A stretch of 64,000 nucleotides of DNA from Cacajao melanocephalus. Taxonomy: Eukaryota; Chordata; Mammalia; Primates; Pitheciidae. The translations under genes and the position numbers were made by a program. The stretch spans positions 105,277-169,276 of the forward strand of contig CAUYLG010059311.1 of the NCBI GenBank assembly GCA_963573385.1. Direction: 5' to 3'. The notes beneath the pieces are model-generated. The model had not been told where the DNA came from. It saw only the letters and a program-made list of their open reading frames with translations, and did no database searches. This document shows positions 20,756 through 36,639 of this stretch, piece after piece (position 1 is the first letter of the stretch; each line of letters opens with the position of its first letter).

Positions 20756-22264
20756 ACATTCCAACTCATATGAATGTTCCTGAAACAGTGAGAGGGTAAC
20801 CATATCACAGACCCCATCGTATAAGGAAGGTTATTTTGCTTGTAAATAGGATGAGCCAACTATCAAAACTTTCTATTACAGGAACCTGAAAATATTACAC
20901 CATAACTTTCTCTCAAGCAGTGTTCTAATAATATTTCCTTAGTTTTACCCTTTTATAGCACATAAAGCAGTGAAAAATTGTTGCAATTTTATCAGTATGT
21001 TTTTGTAAGTCTGGGTTTTAGAGTCACTGAGTTCAAAACTTCTCCAAGACAGAGAAGAGAAATTGCCTAAATGATGAATCTCATGTTAGCTGCCTTCAGT
21101 TCAGCCCAGTTTTCTGACATGGACAGAATCAATGAGAAGCAGCTTTTTCACTGAACCAGTGAGACAAGTAGAACACTTTTCCCTCCAAATAATTTAAAAC
21201 ATATTTTAATATGTGTCTTTTACACATTGCATTAGTATGCTATAAAATGAAAAATTCATATGAATTTTAATATTTAAAAAGGATACTTCAAAGAAATTTT
21301 GTGATTTCCTTGGCCACTTTGGCCACACCTCATAAATCTCCAGAGTATGTATTTGGTGTCCTCTGCTATTAGGGGTAATTTGGTGGAAAATATTGAAAAG
21401 TCCTCATTGAATGGTTTTCTTTTTTTAAGGAGTGCTTAGGAAGGTATCAACAATTTCAAGTTTCTCCAAACCATACCTAGGGAGATAATTTTTTCTGATT
21501 TAAAAATCTGATTGATAGGATATTCTTATAGAAAAGGCAGTTTGTTTTCTAGTACTGCGATATAGTAATTCAAAATAGACTAAGACAGCACTGCCTACTA
21601 GAGAACCTCAGTGAAATGGAGGAAAAAATTTGCTTTGGTGTCAGAAAGCACGGGCTTATCACAGGTATCTCCTTAAATTGGAATTTATTATTTGCAGTCA
21701 CACTAAAGATAATGTCTGAAGCCTTTTACAAAACTAAGTAAAATTTCCCATATAATTTTGTAAACAGCCTTAATTTTCTATGGAAACAATTGTCTCTGAG
21801 GTAAAAGGGGAAACTTTGATTTTGTCTTTTCTAATAACCACAAATGATAAAATCTGTATTAGCAAGGTCTTATTATAAGCTATATTGTACAGAAAGGCTG
21901 CTTGGGTGGGATTTGTGCAAATGCCCAGAAGAATTTGTCTTCGAGTCAAAGCTGAGACACTTGGGTTAGCACTTTGTCCACACACATCCTGCCCTTGCGC
22001 TTCAGGATACAGGGATGTGGCTTTCCAAAGGACCTCGGGAACTCTCCACTTTTGCCCCTGCAGAAACTATTTCCAGAACCAGAATTGCTGGCATTTCATT
22101 GTGCATAGGATGAGAACAAACTTTGGCATAAGTTAGAATGTCTTCAGCTCTGTGAGACAGGCTGAGAAAAGAATTTCTCCCGCTATTTTCCCCTTCTCTG
22201 ACGCATCATTTTTTCTCTCTATTAGACATTTCCATTAGTGTGCAAATGTGGTATGATTTCACCC
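20756..22264. other. Intergenic sequence, nothing recognised
   Basis: About 1.5 kb without an Alu, clear repeat or gene. The open frames here are short and show no family features. Confidence 0.5.
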
Positions 22265-23500
22265 ACTTTAAAAAGAAAAAAAAAACCCTCTCCTGACCTC
22301 ACTTTAACCTCCAGCTACCGCTCTATTCTTGCCCTCTCTGCAGCAAAACCCCTGTCTGCAGTTCTCTCATCCCATTCTCTCCTGAGCCCATTCACTCAGG
22401 CTTCTACCCCCACCTCTCTACATAAACTGCCCTTGTTACAGTTACTAATGTTCCCTACATTGCAAAATCCCAGGCAAATATCCCGCATTCTTACTTGACT
22501 CATCAGCAATGTTCAACAGTAGATTCCTTTTTTCCCCTGTAAAACATTTTCTTCCTCTGGTTTTCATAAAACCCCTCTCTCCTGGCTTTCCTCTTTCCTC
22601 AATGGCTGCTATTTCCCCATCTCCTTTGCTGGTTACTACTGACTTTAAACATTGGAGTGCTCAGTCTTTGGCTCTTTCTCTTAGACTCTGCCTATATTTT
22701 CTTTCTTGGGAATCTCATTCAGTCTTGTGGCTTTCATTTCCATGTATATGGAAACCCAAACTCATAACTCCAGTCCTGACTTGTTTACACTCATGTATTC
22801 AACTGCCTATTCAATGTCTCTGCTAGGCACATAACAAATTGAACTTCTGATCTGTCTCCCAACACCTGCCTGTCTGAGTCTTCCTCTGTTTAGTTAAGGT
22901 AATTCCATCCCTCCAATGGCTCAGGCTGACAACCTTGGACTCATCCATGACTCCTCTCTTTCTCTCACACTTCATATCTAATCCACCAGCAGATCCGTCT
23001 ACCTTTGAAATATATTCAGAATCTAACCACTTCTTGCCACCTCAGTTGCTCCCGTCCTGGTCCCAGCCACTGTCATCTCTCCCTTGGATTACTGAAAATA
23101 CCTCCTCCTGATCTCCTTGCTTCTACCATTGTTCCCTTTTAGTCTGTTTTCATCAGCAGCTAGAATGATCCTGTTAAAACAAAAGTCAGGTCATGACTCC
23201 TCTCATTCCCAACTCACTCAGGGGAAGCCAAGATGCTTATAGAAGTTCTGCACCACCTGGGCCCCACTGCCACCCCAGCTCCAGCTCCTCCATCTCCCTT
23301 CTCACTTCACGCCAGCCTCACAGGCCTCATTGCTGGCCCCAGAACACCCCAGACAGACTTTCACCATTGGACCTTCGCTCTTGCTTTTCTTCTTCTGGAA
23401 GCCTTGTCCCCAGCTATCTCCATGAGTTGTTCCCCTGACTCCTTCAGGTCTTAGCTTAAATGTGAGTCCTTCCCTAACCATTTATTTAAAATTGCAGTCT
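22265..23500 (+). repeat. L2 LINE segment (sense), about 1.2 kb
   Basis: Diverged L2 ORF2 3' region in order: ccattctctcctgagcccat, ggttactactgactttaaac, catgactcctctctttctct, aatccaccagcagatccgtc, ttggattactgaaaatacct, gaatgatcctgttaaaac, gccttgtcccc. Frames are broken by several stops. It is the longest L2 copy in the window. Confidence 0.8.
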
Positions 23501-23767
23501 TCACCCACCACCTGACCACTGGACCTGACCACCACTAGAAACAAATTAATTTTGAGTTTGCAGTTGTATGACTAAAACGTGCCTAGGATTTGAAAGGGGC
23601 TCTTGTAAGATAGAATACCTGCTTGTATGTATGGCCAAACATCAGTAAGGCTCTCAAGTTTCTCCTGTACCTGGGCATCACTCTCTTAGCCCATACATAC
23701 AATTTCCAGTTACAGGTAAACTAAATTTCCTTTCTCCTAATAAAGACTCCTAGTCTCCATGTAGTTT

Positions 23768-24047
23768 ATTCTTTTGTTTTGTTTGTTTTTTGAGATAGAG
23801 TTTCACTCTGTCACCCCAGGCTGGAGTGCAGTGGCATGATTTTGGCTCACTGCAGCCTCCACCTCCTGGGTTCAAGTGATTCTTGTGTCTCAGTCTCCTG
23901 AGCGGTCAGGACTACAGGCACACACCAACAGGCCTGGCTAATTTTTTGTATTTTTAGTAGGGACAGGGTTTTGCCATGTTAGCCAGGCTGATCTCGAACT
24001 CCTGGCCTCAAGTGATCCACCTACTCTGGCCTCCCAAAGTGCCCAGG
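23768..24047 (-). repeat. Alu (antisense), 5' truncated
   Basis: Ends abruptly at caaagtgcccagg. TSD ctccatgtagttt at 23,755 and 24,048 is perfect, so the truncation occurred at insertion. Confidence 0.96.
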
Positions 24048-24060
24048 CTCCATGTAGTTT

Positions 24061-25990
24061 CTTCTATTCCCAAGATTCATTTGTCCAAACTATACCAGCA
24101 TCAGTAATGTCTATCAAGGTCTTTATTTCACTTAAGGATTAATTCAGATGGGCCATCTCTCATGTTTTGGAGTCATTTTTTGCAGGGAAACGCATCTTTA
24201 ATATATTTCTAAACCAAGTGATCTCTTTTCAGATGTTCACTTTTCACTTAGGAAAGGTAACTGCTCAAAGCCAGGTACTTGAGGGTGCAAGAGATTGAGT
24301 CATTCTCACAGTTTGTAGCAAAACGGTGCAGTGCAGAGAAGCTTGAGACAAGCAAAGGATGCCCAATCTATGCTTCTATAGAAGATCTATCAATTCAGGT
24401 GTGTGGCTCAGGGACTTGACCTTCTTGTGGTGGACAGGAACTGTGATTAAAGAGGCCACAGTATTTGGTAGGAGCTTTTGCATAGTAGTCTATGTTTTCC
24501 CAGGGACCAGAAAAGGAAAAGGGGTTAGTAATGTTGAATAAAATGCTGAAAGGAAAACGTCAAGTCTGCTTAATATAATGCTTAAAGACAGAGGGCCAGA
24601 ATTCTCATGGCTGTTTAAAAGTTGCAAAAGGGCTGCTGCCACCTCTTCCTCCCTGGAAATGCCAAGCTTTCAACCACTAGGGATAACGCTGTTTTGACAA
24701 ACAAGAAAACTTCTACTCAGATCTACAACTTCTACTAACTGGGTAACAAAGACTCAAACTGGTTCCAGTAGGAAGAAGGAAGGAAAAACACAAGGCTGAA
24801 CATGACATTCCCCTTTACACACACCACTTATGCACTTCCAAATACTTTCACATATGTTTCTTTTATTCTCTACTTTCAAATGTAGAGACTAACTTCCCCC
24901 ATAAAGTGCTGAGAGGGAACTCTGTGGCCCTGGAGACATCCACCTCTGGAAAAATTTTTTGCAGCACACATAGTTGTCATAGTTGTTGCTGGATACTGTA
25001 ATGAATAAAAAAACAGAGTTGACTTCAGCTCCTTTGTGGACACAGAAGATGTCTAAGAATGAGGGTAATGAGGAAAGCTGCTGCCACAGGGGGCATTTAG
25101 AGTTTAAGTCCTTCTGGGACTTCTTTAAAGTAGCATGTGTCTTTTTTCTTTTCTTTTCTTTTCTTTTAACCACTCCAAAAAGCCTGAGTAAGCTTTGCTT
25201 TGGGTACAAAAAAAAAAAAGTTGCTGATTGTTTTGAACTTTTTCTCCCCCTTTCTATGTGTTTCTATCACCAAGACTCAAAGAAGCACCTATGTGCCACA
25301 CAAACATAGAGAGACACAGCCCCAGTGAGAAAGACGCCCATGACAGTCTTGGAAAAGTCACCCTTCCGGTGGAACACATTTTAGGCTACAGGCAACAAGA
25401 GAGATTTGGAGAAAGGAACTTAAAGTAGTCATGTGTTCTATACATTACCAGCCGATTATAAAAAAGTTCCAAAGGATTCTTAAGTTACCACTATTAACAT
25501 CTCTACCTTCTCTCCTGTAAATTGGCATTTGTTCTGTGTTGTCAGTCTTGCTATCGATCTTGCCTTTTGTGTGTTAAATATTCAAATATCCTTCTTCTCC
25601 ACCCATAATCCACTAAATATAGTTAAGTATATTCTAAAAAAAAAAAAAAGGAACGTTATCCAGTAGATATACTCAAGGACTTAAAATGTTTTTAAGAGTT
25701 CCATCTGAAAAATTTTGTAACAAATTATGGAGATATCACTTTGCATTTCTGCTTTACCATACTTTCTATTGAATGTAATTTTGAAATGTTCTCTTTTCAA
25801 GAAGATAAATGAATGATAAGGTTTTTTAATAAAAATAAAAAGCAGCACAACAGAAATATATCAGAGCTTTATGAGCTCATGAAGAAATGCTTGCAAATAA
25901 ATACAAGTATCTGATGCAAATTACAAATGCTAGTTCCAGATAGAAAAAAATGCTGAAAGTAAAGATAGAGGAATAACTTTCTTATTAGAA
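24061..25990. other. Intergenic sequence, nothing recognised
   Basis: No Alu or gene in about 1.9 kb. A (TTTTC)n-like run at 25,140-25,165 and A-runs at 25,208 and 25,637 are the only simple repeats. Confidence 0.5.
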
Positions 25991-25997
25991 AAGTTGT

Positions 25998-26873
25998 ATT
26001 AGTCACAGTTCTCCTATACATACAATGGTTAGGTAGATAGATAGATCTCCTATTTGTTCTGTTTATAGAACCAATAAACAAACAAACAACAACAAAAAAT
26101 ATATATATATACGGAGAAAGAGAGAGAGAAAGAGGCTGAAAAAATTCAGATAAGAGCTGAGGATGCAGGCTTGAGTCCAAAGTCTTTAGGGCAGACTGGG
26201 CAGACCAGGCTAGAAACTCTGGCAAGGTTTCTTTTTTTTGTTTTGTCTTGTTTTTTCTTTTTGAGAAAGAGTCTCACTCTGTTGCCCAGGCTTCTTTTTG
26301 TTTTGTTTTGTTTTTTCTTTTTGAGACAGAGTCTCACTGTGTTGCCCAGGCTGGAGTGCAGTAGCATGATCTTGGCTCATTACAACCTCCATCACCCTAG
26401 TTCAAGCGATTCTCCCGCCTCAGCCTCTGGAGTAGCTGGGATTACAGGTGCCTGCCACCATGCCCGGCTAATTTTTTTATTTTTAATAGAGATGGGGTTT
26501 CACCATGTTGGCCAGGGTGGTCTCAAACTGCTGACCTCAGGTGATCCACCCACCTCAGCCTCCCAAAGTGTTGGGATTACAGCTGTGAGCCACCATACCC
26601 AGCAACTCTAACAGGGTTTTTATGTTGCAGTCTTGAAGGGAGTTTCTTCTTCAGGAAACCTCAGTCTCTGCTCCTAAGACCTTCAATGGATTGAATGAGA
26701 TCTGCTCACATTATGGAGGATGATCTGCTTTATTCAGAGTTTACTGATTTAAATGCTATTAACATTTAAAAGATACCTTCACAGCAACATCCAGACTGGT
26801 GTTTGAACAAACAATGATGCACCATAGCCTAGCCAAGTTGACACATAAAATTAACCATCAAGGTAGTCAAGAA
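25998..26873. repeat. Old LTR-like interspersed repeat split by an Alu
   Basis: 'gtcacagttctcctata...' on the left and '...aagttgacacataaaattaaccatca' on the right are the two ends of one common mammalian repeat type. (TAGA)n, (TA)n and (GA)n stretches lie at 26,031-26,137. The Alu at 26,231-26,603 interrupts it. Family not named. Confidence 0.5.
26231..26603 (-). repeat. Alu (antisense) with a 60-bp terminal tandem duplication
   Basis: The first 60 bp (T-rich tail complement plus gagaaagagtctcactctgt..cccagg) occur twice in tandem, at 26,231-26,290 and 26,291-26,350. TSD aactctggcaagg / aactctaacaggg flanks the whole, so the insert is one unit of 373 bp. Confidence 0.95.
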
Positions 26874-27152
26874 GGAGTGCTCCTCTATTTCTTCTTCAGC
26901 TCGGGAAGAAAAAAAACACTGAGACTGAGGGACATAATCAGCTGCACTGAGAAGGTTCCCTAAAGCTCATTCAAGCTTAGCAGATACCAGCCTAGCACAG
27001 TTAAAGCCTCAATGAAAGAAATGAGAGGTTTTGATACCTGACAAAGCTGCTGAAGATCCCAGAATTCTGGCTAGGGCCCTTAGAAGACCAAATTCATGAA
27101 TAGTTCAGGGTAAATTTGAAAATTTTGCTCTCCTTAAGATTTGGATAAAATA

Positions 27153-27472
<320 letters not shown>

Positions 27473-27925
27473 CTAGAATAAGCAATGATAATAGTATTTG
27501 AGAATAAGTATAGGATATAATTAATTATAACTAAGTATATTTTCTTTGAAACTTCTTCTAATTGTGTATAATTCTTCCAATTTAGAGATAATTCTAGGAG
27601 TTAATTAATTATATTTAGCTTCTTTAGCAGAATATTATTTGAAAAAGAAAATCAAAAGCATGTCAGTCTTTGACCCAGTTAACCATTACCTGTGAGAATG
27701 GCATCTAGTGGTAGATTAATTAATATCTAGGCGGAAATGAAACAACTTTTGGAATGCTAGCTTTGCAAATCTAAGCCAAAACTTATCATGAGATAGCAAA
27801 TGTCCAAGCCTGTTGTTTTAATATATGCCTTCTGAACATCTAACTCCTAGCTCTTCCTTACTTGTTTGTCTTCTGATTGTCAATCTTCCATAACCTAAAG
27901 GATCCATAAGTTAAAACTTTCAATT

Positions 27926-28217
<292 letters not shown>

Positions 28218-28445
28218 AACTTTTAATGAAAAATAACATGTATTCTTAAGAAACATCCTTTTGTTCCACTTTTCCATTATGAATCCTATATTATTCTGAT
28301 TAGGAAGTGTATAGGGAATTGACACTGTTTCTATTTTTATTTCCCTGGTTCCTACTCATTTTTATAAATTTAGTATTGATGCTTTTCATTCTATAGAAAC
28401 AAACTTCCCACCAAGGTCTTCACTTTTTTCATAACTAAATATTCT

Positions 28446-28646
28446 TTTTTTTAATTGTACTTTAAGTTCTGGGGTACATGTGCAGAATGTGCAGGTTTGT
28501 TACACAGGTATACACATGTAATGGTGGTTTGCTGCATCCATCACCCCATCATTTACATTAGGTATTTCTCCTAATGCTATCCCTCCCCTATCCCCTGCTA
28601 TGTCTCCCCTAGACCCCACCCCCCGACAGGCCCCGGTGTGTGATCG
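28446..28646 (-). mobile_element. L1 3' end, 5' truncated (antisense, 201 bp)
   Basis: Complement of the L1 3' end: attgtactttaagttctggg, gtgcaggtttgttacacagg. Perfect 14-bp TSD taactaaatattct at 28,432-28,445 and 28,647-28,660 defines both edges. Confidence 0.95.
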
Positions 28647-28660
28647 TAACTAAATATTCT

Positions 28661-29417
28661 CACTTCTAAAATTGCCTGTATTCCTATAGAGGTTCAAAAG
28701 GAGAAAAGAGAAGTAGGGAGTTTGGTCATGTATTCACCTAGGTCTTCTAACATGATCCCAATGGCATGCAGATTGACAAATCTACAGAGAACAAAGGTTG
28801 TGATGACTTCTGTTCTTACCTGAAAAAGAGAAAATATAAATGAGAAGTTTTGTTCTTCTCACCAAAAGCCTCACCATCATCTTAATTGTATACAAAATAC
28901 TTAAGAAAAACATAAAGTAAGGGATGGGAAACATCAGAGATAAGAATAGCAACTCTGTCCTTTATTGGCAGTCTATAGAAACTGACCTTTTTTAATACTA
29001 TAAATTTGAAAATTATCATGTGATGCTTTTGGAGCCAATAGAATCCCCAATTATCTGGGATGGAATGGATTGACTAGGAAAGGAATGTATTATCAATTCT
29101 AAAGGGCTGGCAATCAGGGCTGTGGCGAATTCCTTTTTTCTCTCTCTTAGTCCTCTACTTTTGAAAATTTTAGTGCTCGTTATTACTTTCAGCAGGGCTG
29201 AAACAAGGAAAAGAATTAAAATTCAAATTAGCCTTTTTGTAGAAGCTTTGCTAAAATATGGAAGAATAAAATTACATGCTATAATTAAAATTTAACTTCC
29301 CAGTTGCCATCAATCTCATCTGTGAAATCAAACAGTTGGTTTGGCATTTGTGAGATTCCGTCTTCTGGAATCCCATAAATTCTTTGTTACTAATAATTAC
29401 TTACAGTTTAAGAAATT
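28661..29417. other. Intergenic sequence, nothing recognised
   Basis: No gene, RNA or nameable repeat. Confidence 0.5.
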
Positions 29418-31015
<1,598 letters not shown>

Positions 31016-31026
31016 GAGTAAAATTT

Positions 31027-31300
31027 TTTTTATTTTTTGGAGACAGAGTCTTGCTGTTGTCGCCCAGGCTGGAGTGCAATGGTGTAACCTCTGCCTCCTA
31101 GGTTCAAGCGATTCTCCTGCCTCAGCCTCCCGAGTAGCTGGGATTACAGGCACATGCCACCATGCCGGCTAAGTTTTTGTATTTTTAGTAAAGACATGGC
31201 TTTACCATATTGGCCAAGCTGGTCTTGAACTCCTGACATCAGGTGATCTGCCTACCTTGGCCTGCCAAAGTGCTGGGATTACAGGCATGAGCCACTGTGT
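31027..31300 (-). repeat. Alu (antisense)
   Basis: ggagacagagtcttgctgtt start. TSD gagtaaaattt at 31,016 and 31,301. Confidence 0.96.
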
Positions 31301-31311
31301 GAGTAAAATTT

Positions 31312-31997
31312 AACTAGTAGAATTAAAGATAAGAACTGCTACACCTGGCTCTGCATCTTTCAGCATCCTTGGGAAGTACATAAGTCCTTGGGTAACCCAC
31401 ATTTGAACCTCAGTGAATCTTCAGGAGACTGCAGGATAACAGAGGTGGAGATGGGGTAAAACTATTCTAGCCCACAGCTACCCCAGGTATCATCTGCTTT
31501 TGCTTCAATTAAGCTCTAAATATTCTGAGCCAAACTGAATGCTCTGGAATTCCGTAAAGAAAAAAAAATGTTCGGGTAACCTAGAGTAATACTGTACCCC
31601 TGGAATTCTCTTTAATAGCTAACACAAGACCAAAGAGAACCTTTTAACCAAAGGCCAATCCTCTGGGTCTACTGTGAAGGTTTAAGAGTTCCCTGAGCCA
31701 CCCTTGAGTTTACAGACAGACTAGCACTCCCCAGCCTCCCCCTAAAATTAGGACTGAATGGCAGGCCAAGGATACTGAAGGGGTTCTCTAACATCCTTAT
31801 GATGGTGGCTCCTGGAATACACTGTACTAGAAAGTTAGGCTTCCTTAAGAATAGCTAGTGATACTCACGCAATGTTCCCAGGGTTAAATTAGACTAGATG
31901 AAAAGAACACCATAATTAGGGCACTTATGTTCTAGAAATTCAATAGGAAATTCTCCTGGGGTTCTCATGCTTTTACCTTGGTCTTTGCCAAAGGGTC
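31312..31997. other. Intergenic sequence, nothing recognised
   Basis: Moderate GC and no repeat family that I can name. Confidence 0.45.
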
Positions 31998-32011
31998 AAA
32001 GTGCTAATTAA

Positions 32012-32301
32012 GGCTGGGCACAATGGCTCACACCTGTAATCCCAATACTTTGGGAAGCCAAAGCTGAAGGATTGCTTGAGGCCAGGAGTTAGAGACCAGC
32101 CTAGGTAACATATCAAGTCTCTACAAAAATAAATAAATAAATAAAAAGCCAGGTACAGTAACACGTGTTTGCAGTCCTAGCTACTTGGGAGGCTAAGGTG
32201 GGAGGATCACTTAAGTCCAGGAATCTGAGGCTGCAGCGAGCCACTGCTGCATTCTAGGTTGGGTGACAAAGTAAGACCCTACCTCTAAAAAAGAAAAAAA
32301 A
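32012..32301 (+). repeat. AluJ-like (sense)
   Basis: Diverged Alu with a (AAAT)n middle A-region. TSD aaagtgctaattaa / aaagtgcttattaa. Confidence 0.95.
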
Positions 32302-32315
32302 AAAGTGCTTATTAA

Positions 32316-33374
32316 AACTAAAACTAGTAAGGAAATCCCTACATTCATGTTCCAGATTCAATACTCTGGAAAAGGCAGGTAAATAACCATATTACATGCC
32401 TGATATGTTATATTAGAAGTTTCAAGCTTTCTCAGTGGATCGTTGTCTGAGGCTCTGGCTTTCACTCAAAGCTTCACAAGTAGTTCTTATCACAAAATAC
32501 ACGTAGCACCCATCATACTTCCTGCAATGATATCAAAATCACCAGCCATCAAGGGTGGATTTCAGAGAGCATCAGTCTGCAATGTATGCACAGGTCAGTA
32601 GAGGCACCTCTGTCTGCTAACAAGAAAGATTATCAGGGTCAGGATGTGGGTAGCCACAAATTGAAGAACACTTGTTGCTCTGCTCATGAAACAACCCCAG
32701 AGACAGAAGGAGCGAGTTATTTTAGTGTGGTAACCTGAATTTGGAAAATCAGGTAGTAAACCACCGGCCTCAGGTGAACTGAACAGTAGGGATGAATTTC
32801 TGTCACTGTGGACATTTCTTACAAGAAAGTTATCAAAAAAACTTTCTATATCCATCCAGAACAGAGTCTGGGGGACTTTGAAAAGTGTTGATTAAAATAT
32901 TTGAGGTTAACAATAAAAAAATATATAAGCTATTTATCATACCTACAAGAAAGTTTCCTGCTGTAATCAGAGTTTCTGTGGCTTCTGGGCCCAAGATAAT
33001 CTACATTAACCAGGTAATCTGCAAGAAAGACAGCAAAATAAACACAATAAAATGTATTGTCTCTTCTACGTAAATGAATTCCTAGAACGATACACTGGTA
33101 CAATATGGGTCAGTTTACTGAGCTGGGCACTACTTTTGCTTTGGTTTCAATCAATACCACTGGAATTTACTCTATATGAGATTCTTTCCCTGGCACTTCT
33201 TAAGGTTCTCCAGTGGGGAGATGGCTCCTTGAGCTGTCTTAAACTGCTTCATTGCTATTAACATAAAGAGTTAACTCAGTTTTTCACTTGCAGACTATCA
33301 CTCTGAGGTCATTTACGGACTCACTAGCTATCTCATCATGTAGACTTTTTATCCAACCACAGAACCTAAATCAG
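32316..33374. other. Intergenic sequence, nothing recognised
   Basis: No Alu, RNA gene or convincing open frame in about 1.05 kb. Confidence 0.5.
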
Positions 33375-33679
33375 TTTTTTTTTTTCCTTTTGTTTTTTTG
33401 AGACAGTGTCTCACTCTGTCACTCAGGCTGGAGTACAGTTGTGCGATCACAGCTCACTGCAGCCTCAACCTCCAAGACTTAAGTGATCCTCCCACATTAG
33501 CCTCCCGAGTAGCTGGAACTATAGGCGTGCACCACCATGCCCAGCTAATTTTTTGTATATTTTGTAAAGACGGCTTCACCATGTTGCCCAGGCTGGTTGC
33601 CAACTCCTGGGTTTACGTGATCCTTCCACTTCAGACTCCCAAATACTAGAATTACAGGCATGAGTCACCAAGCCTGGCC
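33375..33679 (-). repeat. AluJ-like (antisense)
   Basis: gagacagtgtctcactctgt start and ctggcc end. Well diverged. Confidence 0.94.
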
Positions 33680-34055
33680 AAATATGTTTCTTTCTAAACT
33701 AATATTTTTCTTTTTTTATTGTAATGAAAGTCAAGACTCTTTGTTTTCTCAATAACCATGATAGTAAATTACCAGACTACAGCAAGCATTCTAGAGAGTG
33801 AAGGAAAGACATGGTATTAACTATTCCTCTACACTGAGTTATGTGAAAGGATCAGAGAAACCTGTTTTGTTCTTCTATTTTTTAAATTCAAAATTGGCTT
33901 TTATTCACAAGTAGTTGCATAGGCCTTCCCATCAACATCACTGATGTTTCCAATGCCAGACAAAGAATTGGAAAGGAAACAATAGTCAAGTATATAATAT
34001 ACATGAATAAGGAAATTTGCATTGACCATTTCTACCTAGGATTCTTTTCAGTTAT

Positions 34056-34347
<292 letters not shown>

Positions 34348-34554
34348 TTTCTCTGACTCTTAAGACTCCATCTTTTCATTCTTTGAACCCAAACAGAGAA
34401 AGATTCCGTGTGGCTTATTCTTCATCTAATTCTTAATTAATGCTCTTTCTACTGATAAAGTTGAGGATTAACAGCATCAAAAGCCAATGTGTTCTTACAT
34501 GTAGGCTACAGTCAGTACCGTATGGTATGGACAATAAAGATCATAACTTACACG

Positions 34555-34748
34555 TCTAAGTCACTATGTAATTTACGAAGCACTTTCACAGCTATCTTAT
34601 TTGCTCTTTTTAATACCCTGTATGGTAGACTGGAATTATTAGCCTAGCTTTTAAAGACAAGATTGAGGCTCAATGAGATTAAGTGACCCACCCAAGGTCA
34701 CACAATCAAAAAGTGATAAAGACAAAAACTCAGGTCTTCTAACATGTA
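34555..34748 (-). repeat. MIR SINE (antisense)
   Basis: gaagcactttcacagctatc, gattgaggctcaatgagatt, cccaaggtcacacaat follow the MIR complement order. Confidence 0.75.
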
Positions 34749-35117
34749 GTTCAGCGCATTTTCCCACTATATGATACTAATAAAATGTGTCTCTAATGAA
34801 ATGGGCTCTCAGCTGCTAAATCTACCTTTAGAATTATCCAGTGCTTGAGGCCCGTATTATAGACGACATGTGTCACACAGCCAAAGAAAATAATTGATGA
34901 AACCTATGAAAAGAACCAGTGACAAAGTTCTATACTTTTCTCAATGGGTTAATTCTTTTTAAAAAATGAAAAAGAAGTGACATTATGTAAAGCATATAAA
35001 CATTTTTAATGACTGTAGCACCCCTTCTTTTTCCTGTGACCGTATTCTTTTCCTCAATTACTACTGAGGCTAACTTGCAGTTCTGAGTTAAATCAGTCTG
35101 GATGGATATGCTCATGC

Positions 35118-35336
35118 CTTGCTACTCAAGCTGTAGTGCATGGATGGTAGACATATAGTATAAACATAATTTAGGAGCTTGTTAGAAATGCAGATCCTTT
35201 GTAGGTAATGATAAGGGAGAAAAAAGAAAGCAGATTCATAGGCCAGATTCTCACCCTATACCTATTGAATAAGAATTTTAATTTTAACAAGATTCCCCAA
35301 GTGATGTGTAGGTACACTTGTTGGAGAAACACAATG
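35118..35336 (-). repeat. MER5-type hAT element
   Basis: ctcaagctgtagtgcatgga, gcttgttagaaatgcagatc, tattgaataagaattttaat, ccaagtgatgtgtaggtaca follow a MER5A-like order with an AG-rich insertion in the middle. Confidence 0.7.
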
Positions 35337-35399
35337 TTAATACATATTTCCAGACATGTGCCAACGTTATACTGAAAAGGATGTCATACTAGCATGCTC

Positions 35400-35710
35400 T
35401 TAACAAACAAACAAACAAAATACAAGATCTACTTCAGAGTAAATGCATAGTGTAGAATGACAGAAATAATTAGTAGGTCAAAGGGTATGTGAAAATAGAA
35501 ACATTTAACTTAGCTTCTGGCTAACTCAGGTAGTTCAAACGACCATGAGATGTTGAAGTCATGCTGGTTACTGTATTAAAACATACAAACAGTCATTCCA
35601 AATAATTTTTTTAGTAGTATAAGCAGCAAATATAGGAAAACTTCCCATTTCACATCCCCCTTACAATCACAGAATTTTACCATCTATAAAGAGCTTACAG
35701 TCACCCAGCC
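35400..35710. other. Intergenic sequence, nothing recognised
   Basis: A short (AAAC)n run sits at 35,405-35,419; otherwise featureless. Confidence 0.5.
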
Positions 35711-35714
35711 ACAT

Positions 35715-35868
35715 ATTTCTCTGCCCTGGCTGTATATTAAAATCATTTGAGGAGGTTTTAAAAAATTTGGTGGCCCCATCTCCAGAGGTCCTATTTGATT
35801 ATCTAGGATAAGGGTCTTGGCTCCCATGATTCAGATTTGCAGCCAGGGTTAAAAACCAGTGCCTAGTC
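35715..35868 (+). repeat. MER5-type hAT element
   Basis: ccctggctgtatattaaaat, ggccccatctccagaggtcc, gcagccagggttaaaaacca give both ends of a MER5-like element. Confidence 0.7.
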
Positions 35869-36004
35869 AATTCCTTCACTGTATAGATGAAGAAATTAGG
35901 GGGTTAATTAAAATAGTACCAATATAGCATGTTTAAATAAAAATATTCATCAATAATGAATGATTTATATAACCTGAAACTTGTTGACCAAGTGAGAGGC
36001 TTAA

Positions 36005-36327
<323 letters not shown>

Positions 36328-36639
36328 TTTTTTTTTTTTTTTTTTTTTTAAGGAACTGTTTTTTGTTTTTTAACCTGAACATGAGTTAACCTTCCTAACC
36401 TTTCTTTGGAAGAATTATTACCCAAATATTTACCCAAAGGAGCTGACATCGGCAAGTTTCAAAAGACTATAACTTGAAATAACATCATTGGCTTCCATTT
36501 TTTAACTTTCTCTTAACAGAAATTACTTTAGGATACATTCAAATAGTTAGAAGAGCTATTTTAATTAGCTTACAAAATTAAAAACCAAACAAGGATCAAA
36601 ATCTGGGGCAAACAGGAAGTGTGGTAATTTTTTTTTTTA

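Noticed and set aside
22238..23454. Cluster of Ser/Pro/Leu-rich ORFs suggesting a secreted or mucin-like protein
   Set aside because: The C/T-rich composition comes from an old L2 LINE; frames are broken and overlap each other.
26171..26611. 146-codon + strand ORF
   Set aside because: It is translated antisense Alu ([11 protein letters not shown]..., [20 protein letters not shown]); Alu frames of this type recur throughout the window.
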